Origin: Aeropyrum camini SY1 = JCM 12091
Lineage (GTDB): Archaea; Thermoproteota; Thermoprotei_A; Sulfolobales; Acidilobaceae
Direction of reading: 5' to 3'
Assembly: GCF_000591035.1 (NCBI RefSeq)
Contig: NC_022521.1
Span: 930,001-994,000 of the forward strand
Length of the DNA: 64,000 nucleotides
Below are positions 31,812 to 42,449 of the stretch, one piece after another (within the stretch, counting starts at the first letter, position 1; each line of letters opens with the position of its first letter). The position numbers and the translations under genes are program-made. The notes under the pieces are model-generated. The model did not search any database. It was not told where the DNA came from and saw only the letters and a program-made list of their open reading frames with translations.

Positions 31812-33782
31812 TTAGCGGCGGGAGGACCTCCGGTACTCCTCAACTATCCTCATGATATCCACAGCCGCATCTCTCCTACGCCTCCACTCAGCCCTCATCT
31901 CCCCCGCTATTCTCAGGACCTCGCTTGACACTAGCACGTAGCCGCCGAGCCTGAGGACCTGGACCTCACTGAGGGGTATTACCGGGACTCGCCTGCTCTT
32001 CAGGGCGTTGGCCGCGGGGGAGTCTGGGTGCTCCGCCACCACAGCCTCCACGCCAGTCTTCGCCAGCTCCTCCACGGCGTCCCAGGTGAAGGTGTCCCCG
32101 CCTCTAAGCACGATTATGAGACGGCCGCCCCGGGCCGTAGAGGCGGTCTCTCTAACCGTCTTCAGCGTGAGCCTGTCCAGCTCCACCGCCAGTAGGTGAG
32201 TGCCGCGTCCCAGAAGCTCGACAGCCCTCCTAAGCTCCCCCACGGTAGCCTTCAGCTCCTCAATCCTGAGCGTAGACTCCTCGAGCCTCTGCTCCAGCTT
32301 CCTCACCCTCTCCCTCACAATCTCCGTCTCCCTCTTCAGGCTGTGCTCGCTCCTAGCCCGCGCCCTGGCTCTCTCCAACTGCGCCCTGAGCGCTCTAACC
32401 TCGCTCTCCATGTCCTCAAGCCGCCTCCTAAGGCTCGAGTTCTCTATCCTTAGGGCCTCGAGGGCCTCTCTTAGATTGTTTATCTCCCTGTAGACACTAC
32501 CCCCATCCCCAGAACCCTGGGACTGATGGTTGTTTTGACCCTGCTCGGGCTTGGTGAGCTCCGGCTCACCCCCTCCAAGCTCCTCCTCTATAGCGCGCTC
32601 CAGCGCCTCAGCCAGCGTAACCCCCCTTATAACGTCAATCTTCACACGCTCTACATCAACATCTATCCCCATCTTCTCGATAGCCCTCTCGACAGAGCGG
32701 AGTTTGGACTCGAGAGTCATGTAGGCTTTATATGCCGCTGCCGCGGCGTCCCTAACATGTGTGTCATCAACGGAGGGACCGAGGACCCGCCTAGCAAGAC
32801 CCCATTTTTCAGAGGTCGTGAGGTCTGCAGGCGGGGTGTAGAGTATGGCGCCCCATTGGGCTGCGAGCTTCTTGGCCGTCTCCGGAGGGTCTGACACGTC
32901 TACAGCAACCATCACCGGCCTCCCAAGGCTGTAGACTATCTCCGTCACCCTGCTCCTATCCAGGTTCTTACCGCTCTCCGCGTGGAGAAGCCTGCCGTTG
33001 ATGTCAAGGACTGCCAGCCCAGTTGTTATCCCGGGGTCTATCCCCACTATCACGGGGGAGCCCCTATCCGGCGTGCTCGGGAGTGTTAGTATCCTGCTCC
33101 TAGCCACCGGCTTTATCCTAATTGAGTAGTCGGGACCCTCCCTACGCCTCACAACACCCTCCAGCTTCTCTCTGGGAGCATAGACTATGAAGGTTGCAGA
33201 CTCTATCCCGCCCTCGCTCCTCCTATAGTTTAGATCGTAGTCGAGCCCCGCCCTGTCGAGCGACTCCCTAATGCGGGAGACCGCCTGTGATATTGCAGCC
33301 CTAACCCTCCTCTGATACCTAGCCTGGCTCCAGCCCCCCGCGCTCCCGCTCCTAGCCCTAGAGACTGTTACCAGAGTCTTCTCCTCGAGGACGCTCACAG
33401 GGTTTCCAGCCCCCTCTAGGGCGAGCACGGCTAGGAGGTATGCGGTAGCTGTTGGAGTCGGCTTCTTATCGATCCTTATACCATACTTCTCGGCAACCTC
33501 CCTCAGGCTCGCCAGCCTTCCGCCATCCAGGGTAACCTGGACCAGCCTTGTCTTGGGGGGTAGCATGGAGGCGACCCTGCCGACATCCCTCTCACCCCTG
33601 CCGAGCTCGAAGACGTTGTCCACCGCCAGTACGTCGGGCTGCCTGTTCCACGCTATCCTTATAAGCCTAGCCAGGCTTATTGACTCGTGCCTCTCCACAA
33701 CCCTACCACTGCCGTCAAGTATAACCGCTGCGTACCTGGCGCTCCTGCTTCCTGGCTCTCCGGAAACTATATCGACGCCCAT
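31812..33782 (-). CDS. DUF460 protein with RuvC-like nuclease core and coiled coil (COG2433)
   Basis: About 656 residues. An RNase H/RuvC-like domain is marked by VIVGIDPGITTGLAVLD (~247-263), with further acidic positions in VAVDVSDP and DDTHVRDAAAAAYKAY. An earlier half repeats a similar fold (MGVDIVSGEPG, VLAVDNVFELGRG). A long coiled coil spans about 425-535, then a small C-terminal domain (LIIVLRGGDTFTWDAVEEL). Widely conserved in archaea; predicted nuclease, role unknown. ATG 33782 lies 42 bases after the rio2 stop, so the two are probably co-transcribed. Confidence 0.85.
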   Translation of the reverse strand: MGVDIVSGEPGSRSARYAAVILDGSGRVVERHESISLARLIRIAWNRQPDVLAVDNVFELGRGERDVGRVASMLPPKTRLVQVTLDGGRLASLREVAEKYGIRIDKKPTPTATAYLLAVLALEGAGNPVSVLEEKTLVTVSRARSGSAGGWSQARYQRRVRAAISQAVSRIRESLDRAGLDYDLNYRRSEGGIESATFIVYAPREKLEGVVRRREGPDYSIRIKPVARSRILTLPSTPDRGSPVIVGIDPGITTGLAVLDINGRLLHAESGKNLDRSRVTEIVYSLGRPVMVAVDVSDPPETAKKLAAQWGAILYTPPADLTTSEKWGLARRVLGPSVDDTHVRDAAAAAYKAYMTLESKLRSVERAIEKMGIDVDVERVKIDVIRGVTLAEALERAIEEELGGGEPELTKPEQGQNNHQSQGSGDGGSVYREINNLREALEALRIENSSLRRRLEDMESEVRALRAQLERARARARSEHSLKRETEIVRERVRKLEQRLEESTLRIEELKATVGELRRAVELLGRGTHLLAVELDRLTLKTVRETASTARGGRLIIVLRGGDTFTWDAVEELAKTGVEAVVAEHPDSPAANALKSRRVPVIPLSEVQVLRLGGYVLVSSEVLRIAGEMRAEWRRRRDAAVDIMRIVEEYRRSSRR

Positions 33783-33824
33783 AACGGCGCGCGTTACAAC
33801 ACCACCCCCCTGTCGGGGCCTGGT

Positions 33825-34730
33825 CTACACAGGGGGCTCTCCTGTCTCCCCCATCACATATTTTATAGCGGGGGCTAATTCAACCTTTAGCCCCGCCCTC
33901 CTCCTGAAATATCTTAGAATATAGTCTACATCCCTCGTGAGCAGCTCGTGGGCGTGGGGCTCGTCCCTGTAGACGTACTGGGGCCAGTCTATCACCACGC
34001 CCCCGCCCTCAGCGGTTGCTATGACATTATACTCGCTAAGGTCGCCGTGGACCACTCCGACTCGCGTATAAGCTATCCTCAGGGTTTCAAGCACATCCCT
34101 AAGGATGGACGCGGCTGTTTCGGCGTCGAGAACTCTAACCTCGGCTAGTAGAACCCCCTCAACGTACCTCTGGACAACGGCGTGCCTGTTCCACGCTACA
34201 GGGCTGGGAACCCTGGCGCCCTCCTCCTCGAGCCTCACGAGTATCTTGAACTCCCTCTCAGCCAGGGCTTTGGAGACGTCGAGCCAGCTCGTGGGCCTCA
34301 GGTCTAGCGCGTAGCTCCTGTGCCTCCTAATCTTCCTAAAGCTTTCCCTACCAGCCCTATGCAGCTTAACCGTCAGCCTGGAGCCTGCCGGCGAGACGGC
34401 TATGTAGACGTCCCCCTCTTTACCGAGCCCTATCTTGTCGCCTAGGACCTCTATAATCCCGCGAGACCTCAGATTGTCTATCGCCAGCACGTCAAGCCCC
34501 GTGTATGTTAGCGTGTAGCCGCTCAGGCTACCGAGCCTCCTCTTAATAAGCTTCATAGTTACAAGCGTCTTCACAGCCCTCGAGAACCTTGAGGGGGGTA
34601 GGCGGGAAGACCTCTCGACAAGCTCTACCGGCACGTAGCGGTACCTCCTCATCCACTTCTCAATAGCCCTAAGCACCCTCAGCTCGTCGCCGCCCAAGCT
34701 GGTGTAGACGCTCCACAGGTTCAACGGCAA
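33825..34730 (-). CDS. rio2: Rio2 serine protein kinase/ATPase (ribosome biogenesis)
   Basis: An N-terminal winged helix (SVYTSLGGDELRVLRAIEKW) is followed by the RIO domain: P-loop GLGKEGDVYIA, catalytic VVHGDLSEYNV, metal-binding VIDWPQYV. Archaeal and eukaryotic Rio2 act in maturation of the small ribosomal subunit. TTG 34730 (or 34724) is chosen because a TATA box (34767-34775) lies just upstream. The frame extends to 35000 but would run through the promoter and into the divergent regulator gene. Confidence 0.93.
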   Translation of the reverse strand: MPLNLWSVYTSLGGDELRVLRAIEKWMRRYRYVPVELVERSSRLPPSRFSRAVKTLVTMKLIKRRLGSLSGYTLTYTGLDVLAIDNLRSRGIIEVLGDKIGLGKEGDVYIAVSPAGSRLTVKLHRAGRESFRKIRRHRSYALDLRPTSWLDVSKALAEREFKILVRLEEEGARVPSPVAWNRHAVVQRYVEGVLLAEVRVLDAETAASILRDVLETLRIAYTRVGVVHGDLSEYNVIATAEGGGVVIDWPQYVYRDEPHAHELLTRDVDYILRYFRRRAGLKVELAPAIKYVMGETGEPPV

Positions 34731-34766
34731 CCGGCACGTACCCGTACTGACTTGTGGCGCCAGGAG

Positions 34767-34775
34767 GGTATAACG
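34767..34775 (-). promoter_or_regulatory. TATA box of the rio2-DUF460 operon
   Basis: Minus-strand CGTTATACC lies about 37 bases before TTG 34730. The neighbouring gap also holds the divergent promoter at 34857-34866 and a second AT-rich element (CATATTATAAAAA, 34831-34843). Confidence 0.5.
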
Positions 34776-34856
34776 CTGGGGGAGCCCTCCTAACCTTAGG
34801 TGGGAGTGTCTAACCTGTTCAACAGCACTGCATATTATAAAAACTTGTTCTAACAC

Positions 34857-34866
34857 TTTAAAATTT
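34857..34866 (+). promoter_or_regulatory. TATA box of the ArsR-type gene
   Basis: CTTTAAAATT lies about 30-35 bases before GTG 34896. Confidence 0.55.
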
Positions 34867-34895
34867 GCTGGTAACCGAATATTGGGGGGGTAAGA

Positions 34896-35228
34896 GTGGG
34901 CTCCACGCCTGATAGTATAGCCGGGAAGGAGGAGGGAATAGTTGAGGAGGAGGGTGTCATGTATGTTAGGGGGTATAGGCATATAGCCAAGGTAGCCCAC
35001 GCGCTGGCTAACGAGACTAGGACGAGGATTATAGAGCTGCTTGCAGATGGCCCTAAGACTCTCGACGAGCTCTCGGAGGTCCTCGGCCAGAGCAAGGCTA
35101 ACATAAGCAGCCAGATAAGAAAGTTGGAGGAGATAGGGATTGTTGTGCCACGCTACCAGCCGGGGGACAGGGGTATAAGGAAGACTGTTGAGCTCAGGGC
35201 TAGGCGGATAGTACTCATGCTTGAGTAG
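34896..35228 (+). CDS. ArsR-family winged-helix DNA-binding protein
   Basis: A 110-residue regulator. The helix-turn-helix is clear: ALANETRTRIIELLADGPKT, then LDELSEVLGQSKANISSQIR, followed by a wing (VVPRYQPGDRGIRKTVEL). No cysteine is present in the recognition helix, so it is probably not a metal sensor of the CxC type. It is divergent from rio2 and convergent with pyrG; its target may include its own promoter region. GTG 34896 is preceded by a G-rich stretch. Confidence 0.82.
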   Translation: MGSTPDSIAGKEEGIVEEEGVMYVRGYRHIAKVAHALANETRTRIIELLADGPKTLDELSEVLGQSKANISSQIRKLEEIGIVVPRYQPGDRGIRKTVELRARRIVLMLE

Positions 35229-35241
35229 CGGGTCCGGCGGG

Positions 35242-36891
<1,650 letters not shown>

Positions 36892-36958
36892 CTAATAAGT
36901 TGTAAAACCCAAGCTAAATCACCTCCGCCATCCGAGTATCTCAGGCGGGGTTGGAGGG

Positions 36959-37762
36959 TTGCAGGGCTGCCCTGGACTGGACGGCTACGATATAGTGTTC
37001 GCCGATCTAGACGGCGTTATATGGATTGGGGGAGAGCCTATAGAGGATAATCTAGCGGTGCTGAGGAGACTAGCCTCTGAAGGGAGACTTGTGGTCTTGA
37101 CGAACAACTCCACCCGCAGCAGGAGAGTCTACGCGTCAATGCTGAGGAGTATAGGGCTTAATATACCCCCGGAGAGGATAGTCACCAGCGCCTACAGCGC
37201 GGCTGTCCTGCTGAAGAAGGAGAGGGGCCCCTCAACAGCGATGGTAGTCGGGGAGGAGGGGCTTGTCGAGGAGCTTGTTTTGGAGGGCCATACCGTGGCC
37301 AGCTCCGGCGACGATGTCGATGTGGATGCTGTTGTTGTGGGGCTCGACAGGAACCTCACCTACGGGAAGCTGGCTAGAGCCGCCTCCGCCATACACGACG
37401 GGAGCCTCTTCGTAGCCACAAACCTCGACCACGCCCTGCCCACGCCCAAGGGCCTTATACCCGGCGCGGGCTCTATAGTAGCCCTCCTCGAGAAGGCCAC
37501 CGGCGTGAGGCCAGCAGTCGTCGCTGGGAAACCCTCCAGAGGCCTGGTCGAGGTCCTACAAACACTATACAGGCCGGGGAAAGCGGTTGTCGTGGGTGAC
37601 AGGATAGATACTGACGTCGAGTTCGCAAGGCTCTGGGGTGTAGACTCCCTGCTTGTGCTAACAGGAATGTACAGGATCGTAGGCGTGGAGGAGGCCGCTA
37701 GAATGGCGGGTGAGGGGGTTAAGGTTGCCAGGAGCCTCGGGGAATTCTGCAGGGGAGGGTAG
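36959..37762 (+). CDS. HAD-superfamily phosphatase, NagD/p-nitrophenylphosphatase type
   Basis: A 267-residue HAD hydrolase. Motif I FADLDGVIWIG (nucleophile Asp), motif II LTNNSTRS, motif III lysine in VAGKPSRGL, motif IV VVGDRIDTDVEF. The C2-type cap between motifs II and III places it with NagD, pyridoxal phosphatase and phosphoglycolate phosphatase; the substrate cannot be specified. TTG 36959 follows GGAGGG. Confidence 0.88.
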   Translation: MQGCPGLDGYDIVFADLDGVIWIGGEPIEDNLAVLRRLASEGRLVVLTNNSTRSRRVYASMLRSIGLNIPPERIVTSAYSAAVLLKKERGPSTAMVVGEEGLVEELVLEGHTVASSGDDVDVDAVVVGLDRNLTYGKLARAASAIHDGSLFVATNLDHALPTPKGLIPGAGSIVALLEKATGVRPAVVAGKPSRGLVEVLQTLYRPGKAVVVGDRIDTDVEFARLWGVDSLLVLTGMYRIVGVEEAARMAGEGVKVARSLGEFCRGG

Positions 37763-37790
37763 CGGGGGCTGCGGTCTCGAGGAGAGGGCG

Positions 37791-38015
37791 GTGGCCCTGG
37801 TCAGCGGGCTAGCCGAGTCAAACCCTCAGCTTGAGGCTGTGCTCGAGGTCACAGGCGGTGTTGCCCGTGTTTATGTCAGGGAGGAGTGCGAGGGGGAGTG
37901 CGGCCTGGAGGATTGGAAGGTCCATTTGAGCCTCCAAGCCTCCAGGCTTGGGCTGAGGATCAGGTCCTACAGAAGGGAGGACGGATGGAGCGTTGTTGAG
38001 CTTACGTGCGGCTAG
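37791..38015 (+). CDS. Small hypothetical protein
   Basis: About 75 residues with a helix (SGLAESNPQLEAVLEV) and alternating strands; it has a Cys pair (REECEGECGLEDW) and a terminal Cys. GTG 37791 is preceded by GAGGAGAGGG at a suitable distance; in-frame GTG 37710 and TTG 37725 would overlap the HAD gene. The stop overlaps the convergent membrane-protein gene by four bases. No family recognised. Confidence 0.5.
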   Translation: MALVSGLAESNPQLEAVLEVTGGVARVYVREECEGECGLEDWKVHLSLQASRLGLRIRSYRREDGWSVVELTCG

Positions 38016-38821
38016 GACCTGAACATCCTCCTCACATCCATACCCAGCAGATCCTTGTAGGCCCTGCTGATGGGTGAGGCGCCTAGGACTATCTCCTCAA
38101 GATCCTCGCTGCTGAGCCGGCAGGCACTCCATCCACGCTCCACGTTGAGGAGGTAGAACCTAGCCCCATCCCTCCTCATAACCCACCATAGCGCTGCAGT
38201 AGCCATGCCCAGCGGGACGAAGCTTAGCGGCCCGAAGAATACCGGGGCTACGATGTATGCGGGGATTAGGAGGGCGAGGCCTACTCCATAAGCTTTCATC
38301 CTAGACTCGTACCTCCTTATCTCGTCCTCCAACACGGGGTTCAGACTGCAGGGTCTAGAAGCCTCCCTCAGAATCGCGCCAGCTAGGTCAACTAGACTAC
38401 CTAGGCTGGGCTTCCTGACGTACCGCCAGATGGAGGAGAGGAGCCCGGCAAGCCCATATACATTCCCTTGATAGCCTCTCGCCACACCCGATATTAGGGG
38501 CTCGAGAGGCCTCCTAGCAATCCCCTCCAGCTCATCCTCCGGCAGCATACTCACTATAACCCTCGAGACCTCGTCGAACACCCTGCAACAGTCTCCACCA
38601 CGCCTCGCCCTATATACGCTCTCCGCCATGAAGACGGCGGCATGCTGGCCGCTTATGCCGCCCCCGCCCACACCCCCCTCCAAGACAGGCTCCGTCTCAT
38701 CCCCAAGATCGCTGGCGAGCCTTAGGCTTGAGCAGCGTGAGAGCTTGCAGAGGAGGCGCGATAGCCTGAAAGCCTCGAACCCCTCAAACCTGCCTTGCCT
38801 CCTCCGCTGTCGCCCGGACAA
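38012..38821 (-). CDS. Membrane-associated protein of unknown function
   Basis: About 269 residues. The first 170 are soluble and helical with a Gly-rich patch (LEGGVGGGGISGQHA). Two hydrophobic helices follow (GVGLALLIPAYIVAPVFF, LSFVPLGMATAALWWVM), then a helical C-terminus. TTG 38821 is preceded by GGAGGTG seven bases upstream and lies 38 bases inside the end of the next gene, indicating coupled translation. No family recognised. Confidence 0.55.
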   Translation of the reverse strand: MSGRQRRRQGRFEGFEAFRLSRLLCKLSRCSSLRLASDLGDETEPVLEGGVGGGGISGQHAAVFMAESVYRARRGGDCCRVFDEVSRVIVSMLPEDELEGIARRPLEPLISGVARGYQGNVYGLAGLLSSIWRYVRKPSLGSLVDLAGAILREASRPCSLNPVLEDEIRRYESRMKAYGVGLALLIPAYIVAPVFFGPLSFVPLGMATAALWWVMRRDGARFYLLNVERGWSACRLSSEDLEEIVLGASPISRAYKDLLGMDVRRMFRS

Positions 38822-39470
38822 CTGACAACACCTCCTCCACCACCGCTCCAAAGGAATCGGGCCTGGGGGACGTTACCGCCAGTACAAGCCTCCTGCCGGG
38901 CACCACGGAGACCCGGAACACCGACCCGAGACGGGAGAGCCTCCTCCAAAGCTCCCTAGCTAAGTCCAAAGCCTCCCCCTCAGTGGCGTAGGCCTCGGCA
39001 CCTAGATCCGGCAGCTTAAGCCTCCTCAGCTTTCTCCTCAGGGGGCTCTGTTTAACATCCTTATACACAAGCTGGACAACATCTATACCGCCCCGCCTGT
39101 ATATGTGTGCCTCGCCCTTGACACCCAGCGAGTCCCTAACCTCCACTGCAACCTCAAGCTTCTCGCGCCTCCTGAACAGCATAATGATGGGTAGGTAGAA
39201 GAAGGCGTGGTATGGGGGTGTCGTATACGTTATATAAACCTTCTTTATAGGCCCTCTGTTGACCCAGTATTCCGCAGTGAACCCGACTAGATACCCGTGC
39301 ACCACATACCTCTGGTCCCGGGGGCCTATAACCTGCTCGAAAACCCTGACCAGACCCGCCTGCCGCCTTATCATCTTCTTCCTAACCTGGAAGAACCAGG
39401 CTACGCTGGGAAGCGCCGCCAGTATAAGCACTAGCAGAGCGTTAGCTAGAGTCTCCCCCGTTATCTCCAC
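38784..39470 (-). CDS. Membrane-anchored protein of unknown function
   Basis: About 228 residues. One N-terminal hydrophobic helix (ALLVLILAALPSVAWFF) is followed by a basic stretch, a beta-rich middle with another short hydrophobic segment (AFFYLPIIMLF), and a mixed C-terminal domain (RRLVLAVTSPRP). GTG 39470 or TTG 39473; GGAGGGG lies just upstream. It overlaps the following gene, so the two products probably work together. No family recognised. Confidence 0.55.
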   Translation of the reverse strand: MEITGETLANALLVLILAALPSVAWFFQVRKKMIRRQAGLVRVFEQVIGPRDQRYVVHGYLVGFTAEYWVNRGPIKKVYITYTTPPYHAFFYLPIIMLFRRREKLEVAVEVRDSLGVKGEAHIYRRGGIDVVQLVYKDVKQSPLRRKLRRLKLPDLGAEAYATEGEALDLARELWRRLSRLGSVFRVSVVPGRRLVLAVTSPRPDSFGAVVEEVLSVVRATAEEARQV

Positions 39471-39600
39471 CAAAGCCCCTCCACACCCAAGCCCCTTTGG
39501 GGTGCCCGGCGGAGGCTCTAGGCAGCCCTTTACTAGAGCCTACACCCCCCTAGTTAGATTTGTTGTGGTCTCCTAGGGTTTAACCATTGTTCCGCCGCAC

Positions 39601-41541
39601 TTAGGCCTCTGAAGAGGCGTATCTTTTCAGGGCTTCCTCGAAAAGCCGTGCATCGCCACTGCCAGCCCTGGCCCCAGCTATCCTGGATCTCCCGGGGAGT
39701 CTTGCCTCGATCTCCCCCGACGGTAAGGCCTCTACCTTGAGAGCCGCCTCCTCGCCCACAGCCCTCGAGACGATCCTGGAGAGGGTAGCTCTCAGCTTCT
39801 CCGCCGCCTCTCCCACACTCATATCCCCGGGCAGTAGTATAGCGTAGGCTATGGCATATCTAGACACCGCGTCCTCGCTGCCTACTACTATTTGGGGGAG
39901 ATCCCTGTGCATGGCTACTCCGAGGGCTAGCCTAAGGGGTACGTGGTGTATATAGTTTCTCTTGCCGTAGACCATGAACGCGCCGCGGGCCAGATACTCG
40001 CCGGATGGAGGGGTTTTAGACACCTGCCTCCCATAGACCCAGTAGACGCTTACACCTCCAGCCCCCGCCTTCCAGGCCTTGCTGTACGCTGCTGCCAGAA
40101 CCGCCGCGTCATATATGTCCTCCTCGCCTGGCATGAGCCTTCTCGTGAGCAGTACTGTGGCGGGGGCTCCGTGTATGTCGGCGTGGAGGAATATATCCTC
40201 GTGCCCTAGATATCTCTTTACCACACTCTCATTCTGACCAGCATCCCTACCCCCTATTGCCAAGAACCCTCCCCTCGTTATAGTCCAATGGTACTTCTCG
40301 AACCAGAACCTCCTCCGGCTCTCTAAGATCCTCCTGAGACGCCTGAGCCTAGCCCTCCTAACAGCCTCCTCCAGCCTAGACCTAGCCTCGGCAAAGGCCT
40401 TTTCAGCCCTTTCAGCTTTCGCCTCAAGCTCGCCCGCCTCCCGGTAGAGCCTCAGTATCAGCCTCCCCGCATCCTCACCCCGGGTAGCCTCAACTCTAAT
40501 ACCGCCTAGCTCCAAGATTACCTTGTTCCCTCTAACCTCAGCCACCGGGGGGAGCGCCTCGCCCCTAACAGCCCTGCGGAGCGCCTCATCCACCTGCTGA
40601 TACGAGGATGCTACAGCCTCGGCAGCCCTCCTCAGCTCGCCAGCCCTACGCCTGTACTCCTCAGCAAGCTTCACAGCCTCCTCCATACTCCTCCGTAGCC
40701 TCGCCACCTCAGGCTCCTCTCCAGCCTCGCCGCCTCCGGGTGTGAAGAGTTCGTCGAGCGCGCTGTGGAAAGTGGGGTGCTCGCTGCACTCTAGCCTCTC
40801 CCTCCTGAAGGGATTTGCCTCCAGCCCCTTCTCCCCCCTGCATAGATAGCCTCTCCCCTGGAGCGACTCCCTATAGATGTCTTGTAGAACCCCAGCTACA
40901 CACTCCCAAACACCTCCCCCTAGGCTGGAGGGGTGTGCAGCGTAGTCCACTCCACACCTGTCGAGCGCTTCCTCCGCCGCCTCACCCGGCACCCTAGCGC
41001 CCCTAATAAGGCCTCTCACAGCGTCAGCCCCCTTTGACGCGAGCTCCGCCAGCGCCTCGGGGGGTAGAAGGAACGGGTTATCCTCCTGTAGCGGGGGAGG
41101 CCTGTACCGGACCTTCGGCTTCAAAACCCTATCTCTAAACTCGGCCACTAGCGTAGTGGCCTCAACAACGCCGTCGCCATTTACGAGGACTAGGGCGCCC
41201 CTCGGCATTATCTCCACGTATAGCTTATGGCCCGTGGAGAAGGAGAGTTCCGCGAGCCTGTCAAAGCCAAGTTGCCTCACACCCTCCAGTCTAGAGCCTC
41301 TAACCCTCCTCCTCATAACAGCCACGAACCCTGTAGGCACTACCTCTCTTAGAACCGCAGCCCTGCTCGTGGCATGAATCCTTACCGAAGGCTCTGCTAT
41401 GACGTTTACACTGCCACCCGGCCCCTTGAACTTCATCAACACACCGTTCCTACCTGGAGGCCAGTATATATTGTCGAGCCTCGCCCCCCTTAGTGTTTGG
41501 TGAAGGAGATTTACAGCTACATGCACGTCAAGGCTGTTCAT
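39601..41541 (-). CDS. rqcH: NFACT-family protein, archaeal RqcH/Rqc2 (NEMF) homologue
   Basis: About 646 residues. NFACT-N domain starts SLDVHVAVNLLHQTLRGA and keeps an Asp-Arg pair (GFDRLAELSF) important in homologues for tRNA-dependent tail synthesis. A coiled-coil middle (~280-420) follows, then the NFACT-R domain (WTITRGGFLAIGGRDAGQNE ... DIFLHADIHGAPATVLL). These proteins bind obstructed large ribosomal subunits with peptidyl-tRNA; bacterial RqcH adds alanine tails. ATG 41541 follows AGGAAGG; GTG 41556 is an alternative. Confidence 0.9.
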   Translation of the reverse strand: MNSLDVHVAVNLLHQTLRGARLDNIYWPPGRNGVLMKFKGPGGSVNVIAEPSVRIHATSRAAVLREVVPTGFVAVMRRRVRGSRLEGVRQLGFDRLAELSFSTGHKLYVEIMPRGALVLVNGDGVVEATTLVAEFRDRVLKPKVRYRPPPLQEDNPFLLPPEALAELASKGADAVRGLIRGARVPGEAAEEALDRCGVDYAAHPSSLGGGVWECVAGVLQDIYRESLQGRGYLCRGEKGLEANPFRRERLECSEHPTFHSALDELFTPGGGEAGEEPEVARLRRSMEEAVKLAEEYRRRAGELRRAAEAVASSYQQVDEALRRAVRGEALPPVAEVRGNKVILELGGIRVEATRGEDAGRLILRLYREAGELEAKAERAEKAFAEARSRLEEAVRRARLRRLRRILESRRRFWFEKYHWTITRGGFLAIGGRDAGQNESVVKRYLGHEDIFLHADIHGAPATVLLTRRLMPGEEDIYDAAVLAAAYSKAWKAGAGGVSVYWVYGRQVSKTPPSGEYLARGAFMVYGKRNYIHHVPLRLALGVAMHRDLPQIVVGSEDAVSRYAIAYAILLPGDMSVGEAAEKLRATLSRIVSRAVGEEAALKVEALPSGEIEARLPGRSRIAGARAGSGDARLFEEALKRYASSEA

Positions 41542-41622
41542 AGCCTTCCTAGCCACACCTCTCTCCCTGAACTCTTTTCCAGCACAGGAGGCTCAAGTAC
41601 GGTTTGCAGGCTCCCTCGCTGC

Positions 41623-42045
41623 TCAGTCCTTCTCCTTATACTCTACCACGGCCCCTGTAGCCCAGTCTATGAACACAACCTCCTTTACACCCACACTCTT
41701 GATCTTCGCCTCCACATCGGCTAGGAGCCTCTTCCAAAGACTCCAGTTGATAAACTTGCAGTAGTAGCAGCCGGGGTCGCTACCGGTGTAGTCTATGAAT
41801 ATAGCCGCTTTCGACCCGTCGCGGGAGAGCCTTATCCTCTTCACGACACCAGATGTTATGAGGTCAATGTCGAAGCCCGGCACCTCTGTGGACGCTAGGA
41901 CCTCCTCAACCCTCCTCAGCGTAGCAACTATGTTCCCAGGAAGCCCGGCTTGCTGCAAGCCAGGGCCAGGCTCGGCGGGGCGAGGGCTCCTACCGCTGGT
42001 TCCACCGAAGAGCCTACCCAGAATGCTTCTCAGACTCTTCTCCAT
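41623..42045 (-). CDS. DUF59/MIP18-like protein with an unusual cysteine pair
   Basis: About 140 residues. A Gly/Pro-rich N-terminal linker precedes a single DUF59-like alpha/beta domain (EVLASTEVPGFDIDLITSGV ... AAIFIDYTG ... KEVVFIDWATG). The family acts in iron-sulfur cluster assembly or carriage. Here the loop reads DPGCYYCKF, giving a Cys-x-x-Cys where relatives usually have one Cys. ATG 42045 fits a TATA-like TTTTTATTG near 42078-42086; longer starts in frame lie upstream of it. Confidence 0.65.
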   Translation of the reverse strand: MEKSLRSILGRLFGGTSGRSPRPAEPGPGLQQAGLPGNIVATLRRVEEVLASTEVPGFDIDLITSGVVKRIRLSRDGSKAAIFIDYTGSDPGCYYCKFINWSLWKRLLADVEAKIKSVGVKEVVFIDWATGAVVEYKEKD

Positions 42046-42120
42046 ACCCCGAACCCCCTGTAAGAGGTGTTGGCACTGCTTCAATAAAAACCTCAATAAT
42101 AATTTTTATTTAAGCGGGGT

Positions 42121-42449
42121 TTAAGCAGGGGCGTCGCGGCCCAGCGCTGATATGTTCTGCACCATATACAGCCTCTCCCCCATTGTTGCCCGCCGGTCCC
42201 TTCCCGCTTCCTCCGACAGCGTTACACGGTTTCTTGTGATGGCATTGTTGAGTAGTTTTCACCGACTCAAACCATGCTATCCCGGTTACACTGGAGCTTA
42301 AAGTTGTGTAATTGGCGGCACGGGCATCCCTCGGCTAATCTGGGAGAACCCGCCCCCCACTACAAGGGCTCAAGATAAACGGCCATGTAAGGGGAAGATA
42401 CAAGCGCTACCAAAGGGATAAAGCACGGTTCAACATAGGAAACAGAATT
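42121..42449. other. Gene-free spacer
   Basis: About 330 bases between the DUF59 promoter and the CDF-like gene. I see no frame longer than about 20 codons with a start and SD, no tRNA, no repeat and no clear C/D-box pair. It could hold a small RNA but there is no positive evidence. Confidence 0.4.

Noticed and set aside
34731-35000. N-terminal extension of Rio2
   Set aside because: It crosses a good TATA box and overlaps the divergent ArsR-type gene; the winged helix begins right after TTG 34730.
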